From assembly GCA_018241025.1 (NCBI GenBank), contig JAFEEQ010000002.1:45604-109603 (forward strand): a stretch of DNA of 64,000 nt, read 5' to 3'. This DNA comes from Pseudomonadota bacterium (lineage in GTDB: Bacteria > Pseudomonadota > Alphaproteobacteria > Micropepsales > Micropepsaceae). Positions 7,401 to 16,159 of this stretch are shown one piece after another; positions within the stretch are counted from its first letter, which is position 1; every line of letters starts with the position of its first letter. The notes under the pieces were generated by a model. It saw nothing but the letters and a program-made list of their open reading frames with translations. It was not told the DNA's origin and searched no databases. The position numbers were made by a program, and so were the translations under genes.

Positions 7401-8717
7401 ATGAGTCTCCAGATAGCGCGGGGGCGCGAAGCCCGTCCTCCGCTCCGGTCGGTCCGCTCGAAGCAGGACGCCCGCCCCCAACTGAAAGAAGTCTCGACCG
7501 GCACGGTCGTACCGGCACCGGTCCGGAAAGTGGCTCTCCGCTTTCCCGTCAACGCCGAGACCCGCGCCTTCTACAAGCGCTTCTATCCCGATACCTCCTC
7601 GGTCGAGTGGAACGACTGGCGCTGGCAGATGCGGACCCGCATCCGCACTCTCGACGAACTGAACCGGATTTTCCGCCTTTCCGCCGACGAGCATGAGGCC
7701 GTTGCCCGCCACAAGGGATCCCTTCCGGTCGGCATCACGCCCTATTATGCGTCGCTGATGGATCTCGAGGATCCGTCCGAGCCGCTGCGCCGCACCCATA
7801 TCACCACCGGTGGCGAATACATCCGCACCCCGGGCGAGGACAACGATCCGCTCGGCGAGGACCACGACACCGTCGCCCCCGGCATCGTCCACCGCTATCC
7901 CGACCGCGTGCTGTTCCTGACCACCGGCACCTGCTCGACTTATTGCCGCTACTGCACGCGCGCCCGCGTCGTCGGCAATCCGGGCGGCGAGTACAAGCTG
8001 TCGATGCGCGAATGGGAGCAGGCGCTCGCCTATCTCGAGGCCCATACCGAGGTGCGCGACGTGCTGCTCTCGGGCGGAGACCCGCTGACCCTGGGCGACG
8101 ACAAGCTGGACTACCTGCTCGGCCGCCTGCGTGCGATCAAGCACATCGAGTTCCTGCGCATCGGCACCAAGATCCCGATGGTTCTGCCCCAGCGCATTAC
8201 CAAGGAACTGGTCGCGATCCTCAAGAAGTATCATCCGCTCTGGATGAGCATCCACGCGACCCATCCGAGTGAGCTGACCGAGGAAACCACCGAGTCGACC
8301 TCCCGCCTCGCCGATGCTGGCATCCCGCTCGGCAGCCAGACCGTCCTCATGAAGGGCATCAACGACGACATCGCGGTGATGAAGCCCCTGATGCAGGGCC
8401 TGCTGAAGCGCCGGGTCCGTCCCTATTACCTCTATCAATGCGATCCGATCAGCGGCTCAGCCCATTTCCGCACCACGGTGGAGAAGGGTCTGGAGATCAT
8501 CGAGGGGCTGCGCGGCCACACCACCGGCTATGCGACGCCGATTTTCGCGGTCGACGCCCCCGGTGGCGGCGGCAAGATCCAGATCGCACCCGACTTCGTC
8601 GTCGGCCGCGACGGCGACGACCTGCTGCTGCGCAATTTCGAGGGCGGCGTCTATCGCTACCCCGATCCGGGTGGGACGCTGGGTGCCAACAAGGCGCCAA
8701 AGCTTGCCGCCGAGTAG
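7401..8717 (+). CDS. KamA-family lysine 2,3-aminomutase-like radical SAM protein
   Basis: A 438-residue radical SAM/PLP enzyme. Cluster cysteines are C178-x3-C182-x2-C185 (CSTYCRYC); the PLP lysine is K392 in PGGGGK. D348 (QCDP, followed by HFRT) and D385 (VDAPG) match the two aspartates that hold the substrate side-chain amino group in clostridial lysine 2,3-aminomutase, so L-beta-lysine formation is predicted rather than a glutamate mutase. It is longer than EpmB (about 340 aa), and no EpmA or EF-P gene is near. An alternative start is ATG 7317. It heads an operon with two ATP-grasp genes. Confidence 0.88.
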   Translation: MSLQIARGREARPPLRSVRSKQDARPQLKEVSTGTVVPAPVRKVALRFPVNAETRAFYKRFYPDTSSVEWNDWRWQMRTRIRTLDELNRIFRLSADEHEAVARHKGSLPVGITPYYASLMDLEDPSEPLRRTHITTGGEYIRTPGEDNDPLGEDHDTVAPGIVHRYPDRVLFLTTGTCSTYCRYCTRARVVGNPGGEYKLSMREWEQALAYLEAHTEVRDVLLSGGDPLTLGDDKLDYLLGRLRAIKHIEFLRIGTKIPMVLPQRITKELVAILKKYHPLWMSIHATHPSELTEETTESTSRLADAGIPLGSQTVLMKGINDDIAVMKPLMQGLLKRRVRPYYLYQCDPISGSAHFRTTVEKGLEIIEGLRGHTTGYATPIFAVDAPGGGGKIQIAPDFVVGRDGDDLLLRNFEGGVYRYPDPGGTLGANKAPKLAAE

Positions 8718-8742
8718 TTGAGCGAGCCATGAACGTAACGCG

Positions 8743-8794
8743 CCTCCCCCTCTGGGGGAGGTTGAACTGTTTGAGCGATCACCCCGGATCGGGG
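8743..8794. repeat. Two intergenic hairpins, the second covering a ribosome binding site
   Basis: CCTCCCCC-TCT-GGGGGAGG (8743-8761) is a perfect 8-bp stem resembling the CTCCCC..GGGGAG repeats elsewhere in the window. CCCCG-GAT-CGGGG (8782-8794) follows; its right arm is part of the GGGGAGG Shine-Dalgarno of the next gene. It sits between the aminomutase and the first ATP-grasp gene. Confidence 0.6.
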
Positions 8795-8802
8795 AGGTGA
8801 CG

Positions 8803-9789
8803 ATGCGCCTCGGCCTCACTTACGACCTCCGCGACGACTATCGGGCTCTCGGCTACAGCGAAGAGGAGACCGCCGAGTTCGATGCCGAGGAGACCATTGC
8901 AGGTCTCACGAACGCTTTGACCGGTCTCGGCTATCAGGTCGACCGGATCGGCAATGTGGAGGCGCTGATTGGGCGCCTCGCCGCCGGCGACCGCTGGGAT
9001 GCGGTGTTCAACTACTGCGAGGGACTGAAGGGTCTGGCGCGCGAGGCGCAGGTTCCGGCGATCCTCGAAGTTTACGACTTGCCTTATGTTTTTTCAGACC
9101 CGCTCACCATGGCGCTGACTCTAGACAAGGGCATGTGCAAGCGGGTGATCCGGGATCACGGCATTCCGACTGCCGATTTCGCAGTGATCGAGATGCTGGC
9201 GGATGCCGACCGGATCGCCCTGCCCTATCCTTTGTTTCTCAAACCGATTGCGGAAGGCTCGGGCAAAGGCATTGGGACCAACAACAAGGTCGCAGATTTT
9301 GCCGGGCTGAAGGCGAGCGCCTCCGATCTCCTTGACCGGTTCCGCCAGCCGGTGCTGGTCGAGACGTACCTGCCCGGCCGGGAGTTCACTGTCGGCATCA
9401 CCGGCACGGGCGCTGACGCCGAGGTACTTGGCGTCAGCGAGATCGTTCCGCTTGCCGGCTATCACGGCGACGGCTACGGCCTCGTCAACAAAGAGGACTG
9501 GCACGGCCGATTGGACATAGTCGGAGCACCGCCGGCGGAGGCGAAAGCGGCCGGCGATGTCGCACTGCGCGCCTGGAAAGCATTGCGTTGCCTCGATGGC
9601 GGTCGAATCGACATACGCTGCGACGCGGCGGGGCAACCGAACTTCATCGAGGTCAATCCGCTGGCCGGGCTGAGGCCCGACTATTCGGACATGTGTTTCA
9701 TCGCCACGCGCGAGGGCGTGAGCTATCAGGAGCTGATCGGCAAGATCATGACGTCGTTCCGCAAACGTCATCCGGCTCTGAAGGGGTAG
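8803..9789 (+). CDS. D-Ala-D-Ala ligase-like ATP-grasp protein 1
   Basis: A 328-residue ATP-grasp protein. Lys/Gly-rich ATP loop FLKPIAEGSGKGI near residues 146-158, the VETYLPGREFTVGI strand near 186-199, and the metal/phosphate motif EVNPLAGLRPDYSD near 284-297. ATG 8803 is preceded by GGGGAGGTGACG. It differs enough from Ddl that cell-wall D-Ala-D-Ala synthesis is unlikely, and a second copy follows 3 nt later. As the family forms amide bonds from a carboxylate and an amine with ATP, linking beta-lysine to a partner is plausible (inference). Confidence 0.8.
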   Translation: MRLGLTYDLRDDYRALGYSEEETAEFDAEETIAGLTNALTGLGYQVDRIGNVEALIGRLAAGDRWDAVFNYCEGLKGLAREAQVPAILEVYDLPYVFSDPLTMALTLDKGMCKRVIRDHGIPTADFAVIEMLADADRIALPYPLFLKPIAEGSGKGIGTNNKVADFAGLKASASDLLDRFRQPVLVETYLPGREFTVGITGTGADAEVLGVSEIVPLAGYHGDGYGLVNKEDWHGRLDIVGAPPAEAKAAGDVALRAWKALRCLDGGRIDIRCDAAGQPNFIEVNPLAGLRPDYSDMCFIATREGVSYQELIGKIMTSFRKRHPALKG

Positions 9790-9792
9790 AGC

Positions 9793-10773
9793 ATGAAGGT
9801 TCTGGTTCTACATTCCGACATTGCGCCGGACGCCCCGCCCGAGGAGATCGATACCATCACATCGGCCAAGGCCGTCGCGGAAGCATTGATCAAGCATGGG
9901 CACGAGGCGCCGCTCGCGCCATTTTCCGACAACGCGGACAAGCTTCGCGCCCTGCTGGCGCGCGAGAAGGCCGATGTCGTGTTCAATATGGTCGAAGGCA
10001 TCGACGGCATTGGCCACCTGGCGCCCATCGCGCCGCGCATGCTGCGCGAAGCCGGTATTCCGTTTACGGGCGTCGATGCGACCGCGATGGCGCTGACCTC
10101 GGACAAGCCGCTCACCAAGCGCAAGATGCGCGAAGCCGGCATCGGCACGGCCGATTGGAGCGAAGGTCCGGACTGGAAGGGCCTGGAGGACAAGACCTAC
10201 ATCGTGAAGTCCACGCTGGAAGATGCTTCCGTGGGGTTGGACGATGGCTGTGTGGTTTTTGGGGCCGATGCCGTTCGGCGGCGCGCGGCCGAGAGCGAGC
10301 GCCTGCATGGCGGCCGCTGGTTCGCCGAGGAGTACATCGACGGCCGCGAATACAACATTTCGGTCCTCTCCGGCCGGGATGGTGAGCCGGTCATCATGCC
10401 GCTGGCGGAGATGCGCTTCGACGACTGGCCATCGGACAAACCACGAATCGTTGGCTATGGCGCCAAATGGGACGAAAGCCTCGATATCAACGACCAGATG
10501 GTCCGCGATTTCGATACCGAGACCAAGGACCCCGTGCTTGCGGCGAAACTGAAGAAATCCTGTCTCGGCGTGTGGAAGCTGTTCGGCTTCACCGGCTATG
10601 TCCGCGTGGACTTCAGAGTCACGCCGGAGGGCGAGCCGCTGGTGCTCGAGATCAACACCAATCCCTGCATTGCTCCCGATGCCGGCCTTGCCGCCGCCGG
10701 CGAACAGGCGGGGATACCCTACGACCAGCTCATCCTGCGTATCGTCGATACGGCACTTTCCGCCCCACGCTGA
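9793..10773 (+). CDS. D-Ala-D-Ala ligase-like ATP-grasp protein 2
   Basis: A 326-residue ATP-grasp protein. The N-terminus resembles Ddl (KVLVLHSDIAPDAPPEE); the ATP lysine lies in TYIVKSTLEDASVGL near residue 140, the FAEEYIDGREYNISVL strand near 178-193, and the metal motif LEINTNPCIAPDAGL near 290-304. Three nt after gene 1, and its TGA overlaps the next ATG (TGATG). The two ligases are diverged paralogues, so two sequential condensations or a heteromer are possible. Substrates are unknown. Confidence 0.8.
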   Translation: MKVLVLHSDIAPDAPPEEIDTITSAKAVAEALIKHGHEAPLAPFSDNADKLRALLAREKADVVFNMVEGIDGIGHLAPIAPRMLREAGIPFTGVDATAMALTSDKPLTKRKMREAGIGTADWSEGPDWKGLEDKTYIVKSTLEDASVGLDDGCVVFGADAVRRRAAESERLHGGRWFAEEYIDGREYNISVLSGRDGEPVIMPLAEMRFDDWPSDKPRIVGYGAKWDESLDINDQMVRDFDTETKDPVLAAKLKKSCLGVWKLFGFTGYVRVDFRVTPEGEPLVLEINTNPCIAPDAGLAAAGEQAGIPYDQLILRIVDTALSAPR

Positions 10774-11369
10774 TGGCCGTTCATCGACTTAGCCGGCAAT
10801 ACATCTGTACCCAGGGCGCCCCCGTCATCCATTCGGTGGATGCGGCGATCTTCAGCTTGCGCTACTTCGCCAAATGCATGGCCTGCGATTTCTGCGACGA
10901 TCAATGCTGCAGCTACGGCGTCGACATCGATCTGGGCAACGTGATCCGTCTCGCCGCCTTGGGCGAGGAGTTTAGAAGCCGGGTGCCCGCATCGCGCGAC
11001 GAGTGGTTCACGGCCGAAGCAATCGAGGATCCCGAATTTCCGTCCGGCCGCTATGTCCGCACCCGGACGAAGGACGGCCGCTGCGTCTTCCGCAATCCGG
11101 AAGGCCGCGGCTGCCTGATCCACGGTTACGCGCTCGACAAGGGTATCGACTATCACGACCTCAAACCGATCGTGAGCACGCTGTTTCCGGCCACCTTCGA
11201 CTACGGCGTTCTGTGTGTCAGCAGCGAGGTCCACGACCGCAGCCTCGCTTGTAGCGGTAGCGGACCGACGGTCTATGAAGGCGCCCGCGATGAGCTTCGC
11301 TACTATTTCGGCGTGGACTTTATCGCTGAACTCGATGCCCTGTCGGTGGCCAACCTGCCCAACGGCTAG
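10773..11369 (+). CDS. YkgJ/DUF3109-like cysteine-cluster protein
   Basis: A 198-residue protein with a dense cysteine motif, CMACDFCDDQCC (residues about 35-46), further cysteines in DGRCVF and GRGCLIHGY, and later VLCVSS and LACSG. This pattern marks YkgJ-type metal- or Fe-S-binding proteins. Its ATG overlaps the stop of ATP-grasp 2, so it is coupled. Possible roles are cluster supply or redox support for the radical SAM enzyme, or a modifying enzyme in the same pathway (inference). Its 3' end overlaps the convergent kinase gene by 4 nt. Confidence 0.75.
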   Translation: MAVHRLSRQYICTQGAPVIHSVDAAIFSLRYFAKCMACDFCDDQCCSYGVDIDLGNVIRLAALGEEFRSRVPASRDEWFTAEAIEDPEFPSGRYVRTRTKDGRCVFRNPEGRGCLIHGYALDKGIDYHDLKPIVSTLFPATFDYGVLCVSSEVHDRSLACSGSGPTVYEGARDELRYYFGVDFIAELDALSVANLPNG

Positions 11370-12373
11370 CGCATGGCCGCCAACGGAAAGAATGCCTCCG
11401 CAAGAACCGAAAGATTGGCAGGCGGTTCGACGATCATCTGTATGGCCGCGCCACGGACATAGGCCCGATCGCCCTCATCGGTGAGATATTCGACCGGCGA
11501 TTTCCCGTCGACGCGGGCCAGAAACAGCATCGGAAGAAGGCGCGCCACGCGGCGGTCGATATCATGCGGCTTTTCCCAATCTACACCCGACAGGTAAGCC
11601 GTGCGCAGGGCATCGAACGCAGCGGCATAGTCCGCTGTCCATTCGGGATGCCACACCGCCTTAAGCAAAAAATGGTTCATACAGAAAGCGACATCGAATG
11701 CCGGATCGCCGTAGCAAGCCGTTTCGGCATCGAGAAATACCGGGCCATCGAGACCATGAAGGATATTCTTCGGGCTGATGTCGCCCTGCATCAGGGCAAT
11801 CCGCGAACTGGCGATGCGCTCAGCCTCGGCGCGGATAGCCGGTGCAAGCGTCTCGTGTTTCCCGGCGGTGAACAGCAGATACGGCTCCAGGCGCAGCGCA
11901 TGGAACTGGGTGTCGTTCGCGAAGGCAGCCGCGATATCGTCGCGGCCGGCAGTCGCGGCGTGAATTCGGGCCAGTAAGGCGCCAACGCGCGCGGCGAATG
12001 CGGTATCGACCTCGCCTTCAGCCAGCTGCCCCTTCCAGACTGGATAGGCGTCATCCGGCAGGTAGGCCATGGCAAATAGATGGCCCGCATGATCTTCGCC
12101 CAACACCTTGGGCACGGCGCCCGGCACGACGCCGTCAACGAGTTTTATCCAGGCGACCTCCGTTGCCGCGCGTTCGGGTGGCGCCTGCCAGTCCGCAGCC
12201 ACCCGCAGCTTCGGCAGCGCGCGCTTGACGACCACGGATACGCGACCCGGAACGTCGACACGCCAGACGTCGCAGGATACCCCTCCTGCGAGCCGCACGG
12301 CCTCGAACCGGCCTCCGGGCGGCAACAGGCCCATCGCTGTCAGCGCATCGCCGAGTTGGAATTCGTCGCTCAT
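11366..12373 (-). CDS. APH/choline kinase-like phosphotransferase
   Basis: A 335-residue aminoglycoside phosphotransferase/EcKinase-type fold: lysine in VVVKRALP near residue 52, the catalytic loop ALMQGDISPKNIL (HGD-x5-N with His replaced by Gln) and the metal motif VFLDAETACYGDPAFD. These enzymes phosphorylate hydroxyls of small molecules; the substrate is unknown and antibiotic resistance should not be assumed. Start at ATG 12373 (MSDEF); ATG 12382 is possible. Divergent from the CoA-transferase gene, 41 bp apart. Confidence 0.8.
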   Translation of the reverse strand: MSDEFQLGDALTAMGLLPPGGRFEAVRLAGGVSCDVWRVDVPGRVSVVVKRALPKLRVAADWQAPPERAATEVAWIKLVDGVVPGAVPKVLGEDHAGHLFAMAYLPDDAYPVWKGQLAEGEVDTAFAARVGALLARIHAATAGRDDIAAAFANDTQFHALRLEPYLLFTAGKHETLAPAIRAEAERIASSRIALMQGDISPKNILHGLDGPVFLDAETACYGDPAFDVAFCMNHFLLKAVWHPEWTADYAAAFDALRTAYLSGVDWEKPHDIDRRVARLLPMLFLARVDGKSPVEYLTDEGDRAYVRGAAIQMIVEPPANLSVLAEAFFPLAAMR

Positions 12374-12414
12374 TGCGGCCATATTCACCGAACGCGCACG
12401 ACCGAACAAGAACG

Positions 12415-14226
12415 ATGCCAGCGACCTTCACTGATCCCCAGACCCTCATCGATGCAATCATCTCGAAAGTCGGCAAACGGATCGTGCTTGGTCTGCCTTT
12501 GGGCCTTGGCAAGGCGAACCATGTCGCCAATGCCCTGTTCCAGCGCGCCGTAAGCGATCCCTCGATCTCGCTGCACATCTTCACCGCGCTGACCCTGGAA
12601 CCCCCGACCGCCAAGAGCGATCTCGAGCGGCGGTTTCTGGGTCCGATTTCCGATCGTCTGTTTAGCGGCTACCTTCGGCTCGACTACGCGGCCGCCCTTC
12701 GCAGCGGGTCGCTGCCGGCAAACGTGCGCGTCGACGAGTTCTTTTTCCTTGCCGGTCGCTGGCTGTCGACCCCCGTCGCCCAGCAAAGTTACATCAGCGC
12801 CAACTACACCCACGCTGCCGACTATCTGATGGCGCGGGGTGTAAACGTCGTGGCGCAGCTGGTTGCAAAGCGCGGCGACAGGCTCAGCCTGTCCTGCAAT
12901 CCCGACCTGACACTCGACATGCTGGACGCACGGAAGGAAGGCCGGGCGGATTTTCTGCTGGTCGGCGAGACGAACTCCGAATTGCCCTTCATGCCCGGCG
13001 ACGGCGATCTTCCCGCAGAGATCTTCAGCCATATGCTTGAGGGCTGCGACTTCTCCCTCTTCGCCGCTCCGAGGGAGCCGCTTACGGCCACCGAGCACGC
13101 CATCGGCCTGCACATTGCCCGCCTCGCCGCCGACGGCGGAACGCTGCAAATCGGCATCGGCGCCGAGGGCGACGCCGCGGTCAACGCCCTGATACTTCGC
13201 CAGCGCGCAAACAACGTGTTCAACGACATCGTCAGGCGACTGACTGGCAGAGCGACAGCACTGTCTATAGAGGAGCGAGGTCCGTTTTCGGCAGGGCTCT
13301 ACGGCGTCAGCGAGATGCTCGTCGAGGGCTTCCTCGATCTGATCGAAGCCGGTGTTGTGAAGCGCGCGATCGATGGCGTGCTCGTACACGGAGGCTTTTT
13401 TCTGGGACCGGCTTCGTTCTATCGCCGATTGCGCGAAATGCCGGCGGCGGATCTCGCACGCATCCAGATGACCCGGATAAGTTTCACCAACGCCCTCTAT
13501 AGCGACGAGCCCGGCAAGCGGGCGGCGCGCGTGAAGGCCCGCTTCGTCAACAATGCGATGATGGCAACCCTGCTGGGCGCGGTCGTCTCGGATGGCCTGG
13601 AAGACGGAAGAGTGGTCAGCGGCGTCGGCGGACAATTCAACTTCGTCGACCAGGCGTTCGCCCTTGAAGGCGCCCGTTCGATCATCGCAATTCAGGCCGT
13701 CCGCGGCCAACGCGGCAAGGCCCTGTCGAACATCCGCTATGCCTACGGCCACAACACCATTCCGAGGCATTTGCGCGATATCGTGGTGAGCGAGTATGGC
13801 GTCGCGGACCTGCGCGGCAAGTGCGACGAGGACGTTGTCGCCGCAATGCTGGCGATTTCGGATTCGCGCTTTCAGCCGGAGTTGCTTCTCCGGGCGAAGG
13901 AAACCGGCAAAATCGCGAAGACCTACGAAATTCCCGCGAGCGCCCGTGAAAACCATCCCGAGCGGATCGGACAAGCCCTGGCTCCGTTCGGCGAGCATCT
14001 GCCCGCCTTTCCCTTTGGCAGTGACTTCACGGAGGTCGAATTGCGCCTGCTGCCGGTTCTCGGCCGGCTCCGCGATGCGTCGGCAGCCGAACTGGTCCGC
14101 TTTGCGATCGCCGGCCTTCGCGGCGGTGGCGATGCGGAGGCGATAGCGCGAATGGGTTACGACACGCCGACAACGCTGGCAGACCGGTTGATGACAGCCG
14201 TGTTCCGCGGCGCCATGAAAGCCTGA
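12415..14226 (+). CDS. Acetyl-CoA hydrolase/CoA-transferase family protein
   Basis: A 603-residue protein of the Cat1/acetyl-CoA hydrolase family. The C-terminal half carries the family core: VSGVGGQFNFVDQAFAL, GKALSNIRYAY, and VVSEYGVADLRGK with the following DEDVVAAMLAISD. It is longer than succinyl-CoA:acetate transferases (about 500 aa). It swaps or releases CoA from acyl-CoA; the specificity cannot be read from sequence. ATG 12415 was chosen over an upstream ATG because the family N-terminus begins there. The Shine-Dalgarno is weak. Confidence 0.85.
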   Translation: MPATFTDPQTLIDAIISKVGKRIVLGLPLGLGKANHVANALFQRAVSDPSISLHIFTALTLEPPTAKSDLERRFLGPISDRLFSGYLRLDYAAALRSGSLPANVRVDEFFFLAGRWLSTPVAQQSYISANYTHAADYLMARGVNVVAQLVAKRGDRLSLSCNPDLTLDMLDARKEGRADFLLVGETNSELPFMPGDGDLPAEIFSHMLEGCDFSLFAAPREPLTATEHAIGLHIARLAADGGTLQIGIGAEGDAAVNALILRQRANNVFNDIVRRLTGRATALSIEERGPFSAGLYGVSEMLVEGFLDLIEAGVVKRAIDGVLVHGGFFLGPASFYRRLREMPAADLARIQMTRISFTNALYSDEPGKRAARVKARFVNNAMMATLLGAVVSDGLEDGRVVSGVGGQFNFVDQAFALEGARSIIAIQAVRGQRGKALSNIRYAYGHNTIPRHLRDIVVSEYGVADLRGKCDEDVVAAMLAISDSRFQPELLLRAKETGKIAKTYEIPASARENHPERIGQALAPFGEHLPAFPFGSDFTEVELRLLPVLGRLRDASAAELVRFAIAGLRGGGDAEAIARMGYDTPTTLADRLMTAVFRGAMKA

Positions 14227-14324
14227 CCCTCACACTCCCGTGATCCATCCCGGATCGCAATTCCCGTCAGTGCAACGATGCGTCGGTCAGGGTAGTCTGC
14301 GCAGGATCATTCGGGGAGAAAACG

Positions 14325-15098
14325 ATGAAGATGCGTTGGATTGTGACGGCGGCCCTTTCGATAGCACTGGCAGGCTCGGCCGTTTACGCTGCCAAGCATA
14401 AGGCGGACGAACCTGGTTACATCGCAAAGGCGTTAGCGGACACCGGCCGGTCCGACGACGACCGCGCGCTCGACACCGAGCGCAAGCCTGCGCAGATGGT
14501 GCTGTTTGCCGGCATCAAACCCGGCAGCAAGGTCATGGATCTCATGCCGGGCCAAGGCTATTTCACCCGCATTTTCGCCAAAGTCGTCGGCGACAAGGGC
14601 TATGTGTACGCGTATTCACCCACGGAAATCGACGCATTCATCGAAAAGCGCCATCCTGGCGCGGATGTGACCAAGCAGTTTGCCGCGTATTCGAACGTGA
14701 CTGTCCTGCATGCGTCAGTTAACGAGATCTATTCGCCGGAGTCGCTCGATGTCGTGTGGACGTCGCAGAACTACCATGACCTTCATGACAGCTTCTACAA
14801 GCCGGCCGACGTCGCCGTCATAAACAAGAAGATCTTCGACGTACTGAAACCCGGCGGGCTCTACATCGTGCTCGATCATGCGGCTAAGCCCGGTTCGGGC
14901 CTTAGCGCAACGGAGACGCTTCATCGCATCGACGAAGATGCGGTGAAGAAGGAAGTCGAGGCTGCAGGATTCAAGTTCGTCGGCGAGAGCAACCTGCTGC
15001 GCAATCCAAAGGATCCGCGCGACAAGCTTGTGTTCGATCCTTCAATTCGGCATCACACTGACCAGTTCATCCTGAAATTCATGAAGCCGAGGCACTGA
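14325..15098 (+). CDS. Exported class I SAM-dependent methyltransferase-like protein
   Basis: A 257-residue protein with an N-terminal signal sequence (MKMRWIVTAALSIALAGSAV, cleavage near AYAA) followed by a Rossmann methyltransferase: motif I KVMDLMPGQGYFTRIFA near residues 67-83 and a later LKPGGLYIVLDHAA near 187-200. GGGGAG precedes ATG 14325. Known in proteobacteria as a secreted methyltransferase-like family. SAM supply in the periplasm is unclear, so the fold may serve another function. It is 4 nt upstream of another exported protein. Confidence 0.82.
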   Translation: MKMRWIVTAALSIALAGSAVYAAKHKADEPGYIAKALADTGRSDDDRALDTERKPAQMVLFAGIKPGSKVMDLMPGQGYFTRIFAKVVGDKGYVYAYSPTEIDAFIEKRHPGADVTKQFAAYSNVTVLHASVNEIYSPESLDVVWTSQNYHDLHDSFYKPADVAVINKKIFDVLKPGGLYIVLDHAAKPGSGLSATETLHRIDEDAVKKEVEAAGFKFVGESNLLRNPKDPRDKLVFDPSIRHHTDQFILKFMKPRH

Positions 15099-15102
15099 AC
15101 GC

Positions 15103-15819
15103 ATGAAGCGCGCCGCATCCATATTGGCCGGGTTCGGCGCGCTTATCATGGTTCAAGCCGGAGCTGTGTCTGCGCCCGCTGTTCCGGCCGTGCCACAAGC
15201 TCAGCCGCTCGTGTTGACCCCGCCTTCTGCCGGCCGCTATCGCGGGTCCATCACCGAGATCAACGGGCCGTTCCTGACGCTGAAGACCACCGACAAGAAG
15301 ACCATGACGGTCGGTGTGACCACGAGTACGCGCGTGATTCACAATCGACTGCTCCAGCTCTCCGACCTCCAGCCAGGCTGGTATGTCGGACTGGCCGCCG
15401 TCAAAGGCGGCGATGGCAAGCTACGTGCGTCGGCGATCCGGCTCTATCCCGAGAACATGCGCGGGCAAGGCGAAGGTGAGTATCCCATCGATCAAGCCAA
15501 TCCATTGCGCCTTTTCGTCGGCGGCTCGATCCTGTCGGTCGCGCCCGGCGGGATCGGCGGGACACTGACGCTGACATTCACCGGCAACGCTCCGGACGAA
15601 AGCGGCGCCTGCACCGGTCACGCCACTGCCGTGGGCTGCGAAGCGACCGTCGAGGTCCTCTATGCGCGTGGCGTGCCGATCGTTTCGGTCGAAGAGGGTG
15701 ATCCGTCGCTCCTCCAGCCGGGCGCGACGGTCAGCGTCCAGGTTGCGCCCGACATCAACGGCACACTGGTCGCCGCGGCAATCACCATCGAACGCGATGC
15801 GCCCATCGCGAAGGAATGA
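15103..15819 (+). CDS. Exported beta-rich protein (DUF5666-like)
   Basis: A 238-residue protein with a signal sequence (residues 1-25) and an OB-like region, RYRGSITEINGPFLTLKT (about 45-62) with the following DKKTMTVGVTTSTRV, a pattern seen in DUF5666-type periplasmic proteins. A Cys pair (ACTGHATAVGC) occurs near residues 168-178. It follows the exported methyltransferase by 4 nt, so they form an operon. Function unknown. Confidence 0.65.
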   Translation: MKRAASILAGFGALIMVQAGAVSAPAVPAVPQAQPLVLTPPSAGRYRGSITEINGPFLTLKTTDKKTMTVGVTTSTRVIHNRLLQLSDLQPGWYVGLAAVKGGDGKLRASAIRLYPENMRGQGEGEYPIDQANPLRLFVGGSILSVAPGGIGGTLTLTFTGNAPDESGACTGHATAVGCEATVEVLYARGVPIVSVEEGDPSLLQPGATVSVQVAPDINGTLVAAAITIERDAPIAKE

Positions 15820-15996
15820 CTTCTGCGGCGGTCGGGATACCTGCGTCAGAATGCGCGCCGTCTACCGGCCCATTTCTTTATTGCGGTCTGGACCCGCACC
15901 TTGAACCCGGCCGGGCGATGACTATCTCCGCTTGTGCCGGCGGCCGTCCCCCCATTTGGCTCCCGGCGCGGCCCAGTGTCCCCAAGCACTTGACCG

Positions 15997-16070
15997 GCGC
16001 GGGGTTTCGGCCCCGCGCATCCCAAGCAATGACTGAACGCCGGGCGCGCGAGTTGCCCGGCGTTTTTTTA
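15997..16070 (+). terminator. Hairpin and strong intrinsic terminator in the 15820-16159 gap
   Basis: GCGCGGGG/CCCCGCGC (15997-16018) is followed by AACGCCGGGC/GCCCGGCGTT (16036-16064) and a run of Ts to 16069. The second hairpin is a textbook rho-independent terminator on the plus strand, 220 nt after the nearest upstream gene. The DNA between (15820-15996) has no credible ORF but contains GC-rich self-complementary stretches, so the terminator may end a small RNA rather than the upstream operon. Confidence 0.75.
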
Positions 16071-16159
16071 TGTCCACTTTTTATGCATAGCTGATCTGGC
16101 GCAACCGGGTTGTCGGGGCCATTTGTAGGGTCGGGCGAACCCAAGGAGGGAATTGACCC

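Noticed and set aside
7401..8717. EpmB (EF-P lysyl-lysine aminomutase)
   Set aside because: It is about 100 residues longer than EpmB, keeps both free-lysine aspartates, and no epmA or efp gene is nearby.
8803..10773. Housekeeping D-alanine-D-alanine ligase
   Set aside because: Two diverged copies outside the cell-wall (dcw) region and tied to an aminomutase; EVNPLAGLRPDYSD and EINTNPCIAPDAG differ from the EINTLPGMT motif of Ddl.
15890..15907. Complete 6S RNA gene
   Set aside because: Only a short stretch recalls 6S RNA; it lies near the 5' end rather than the 3' half, and no closing stem was found.
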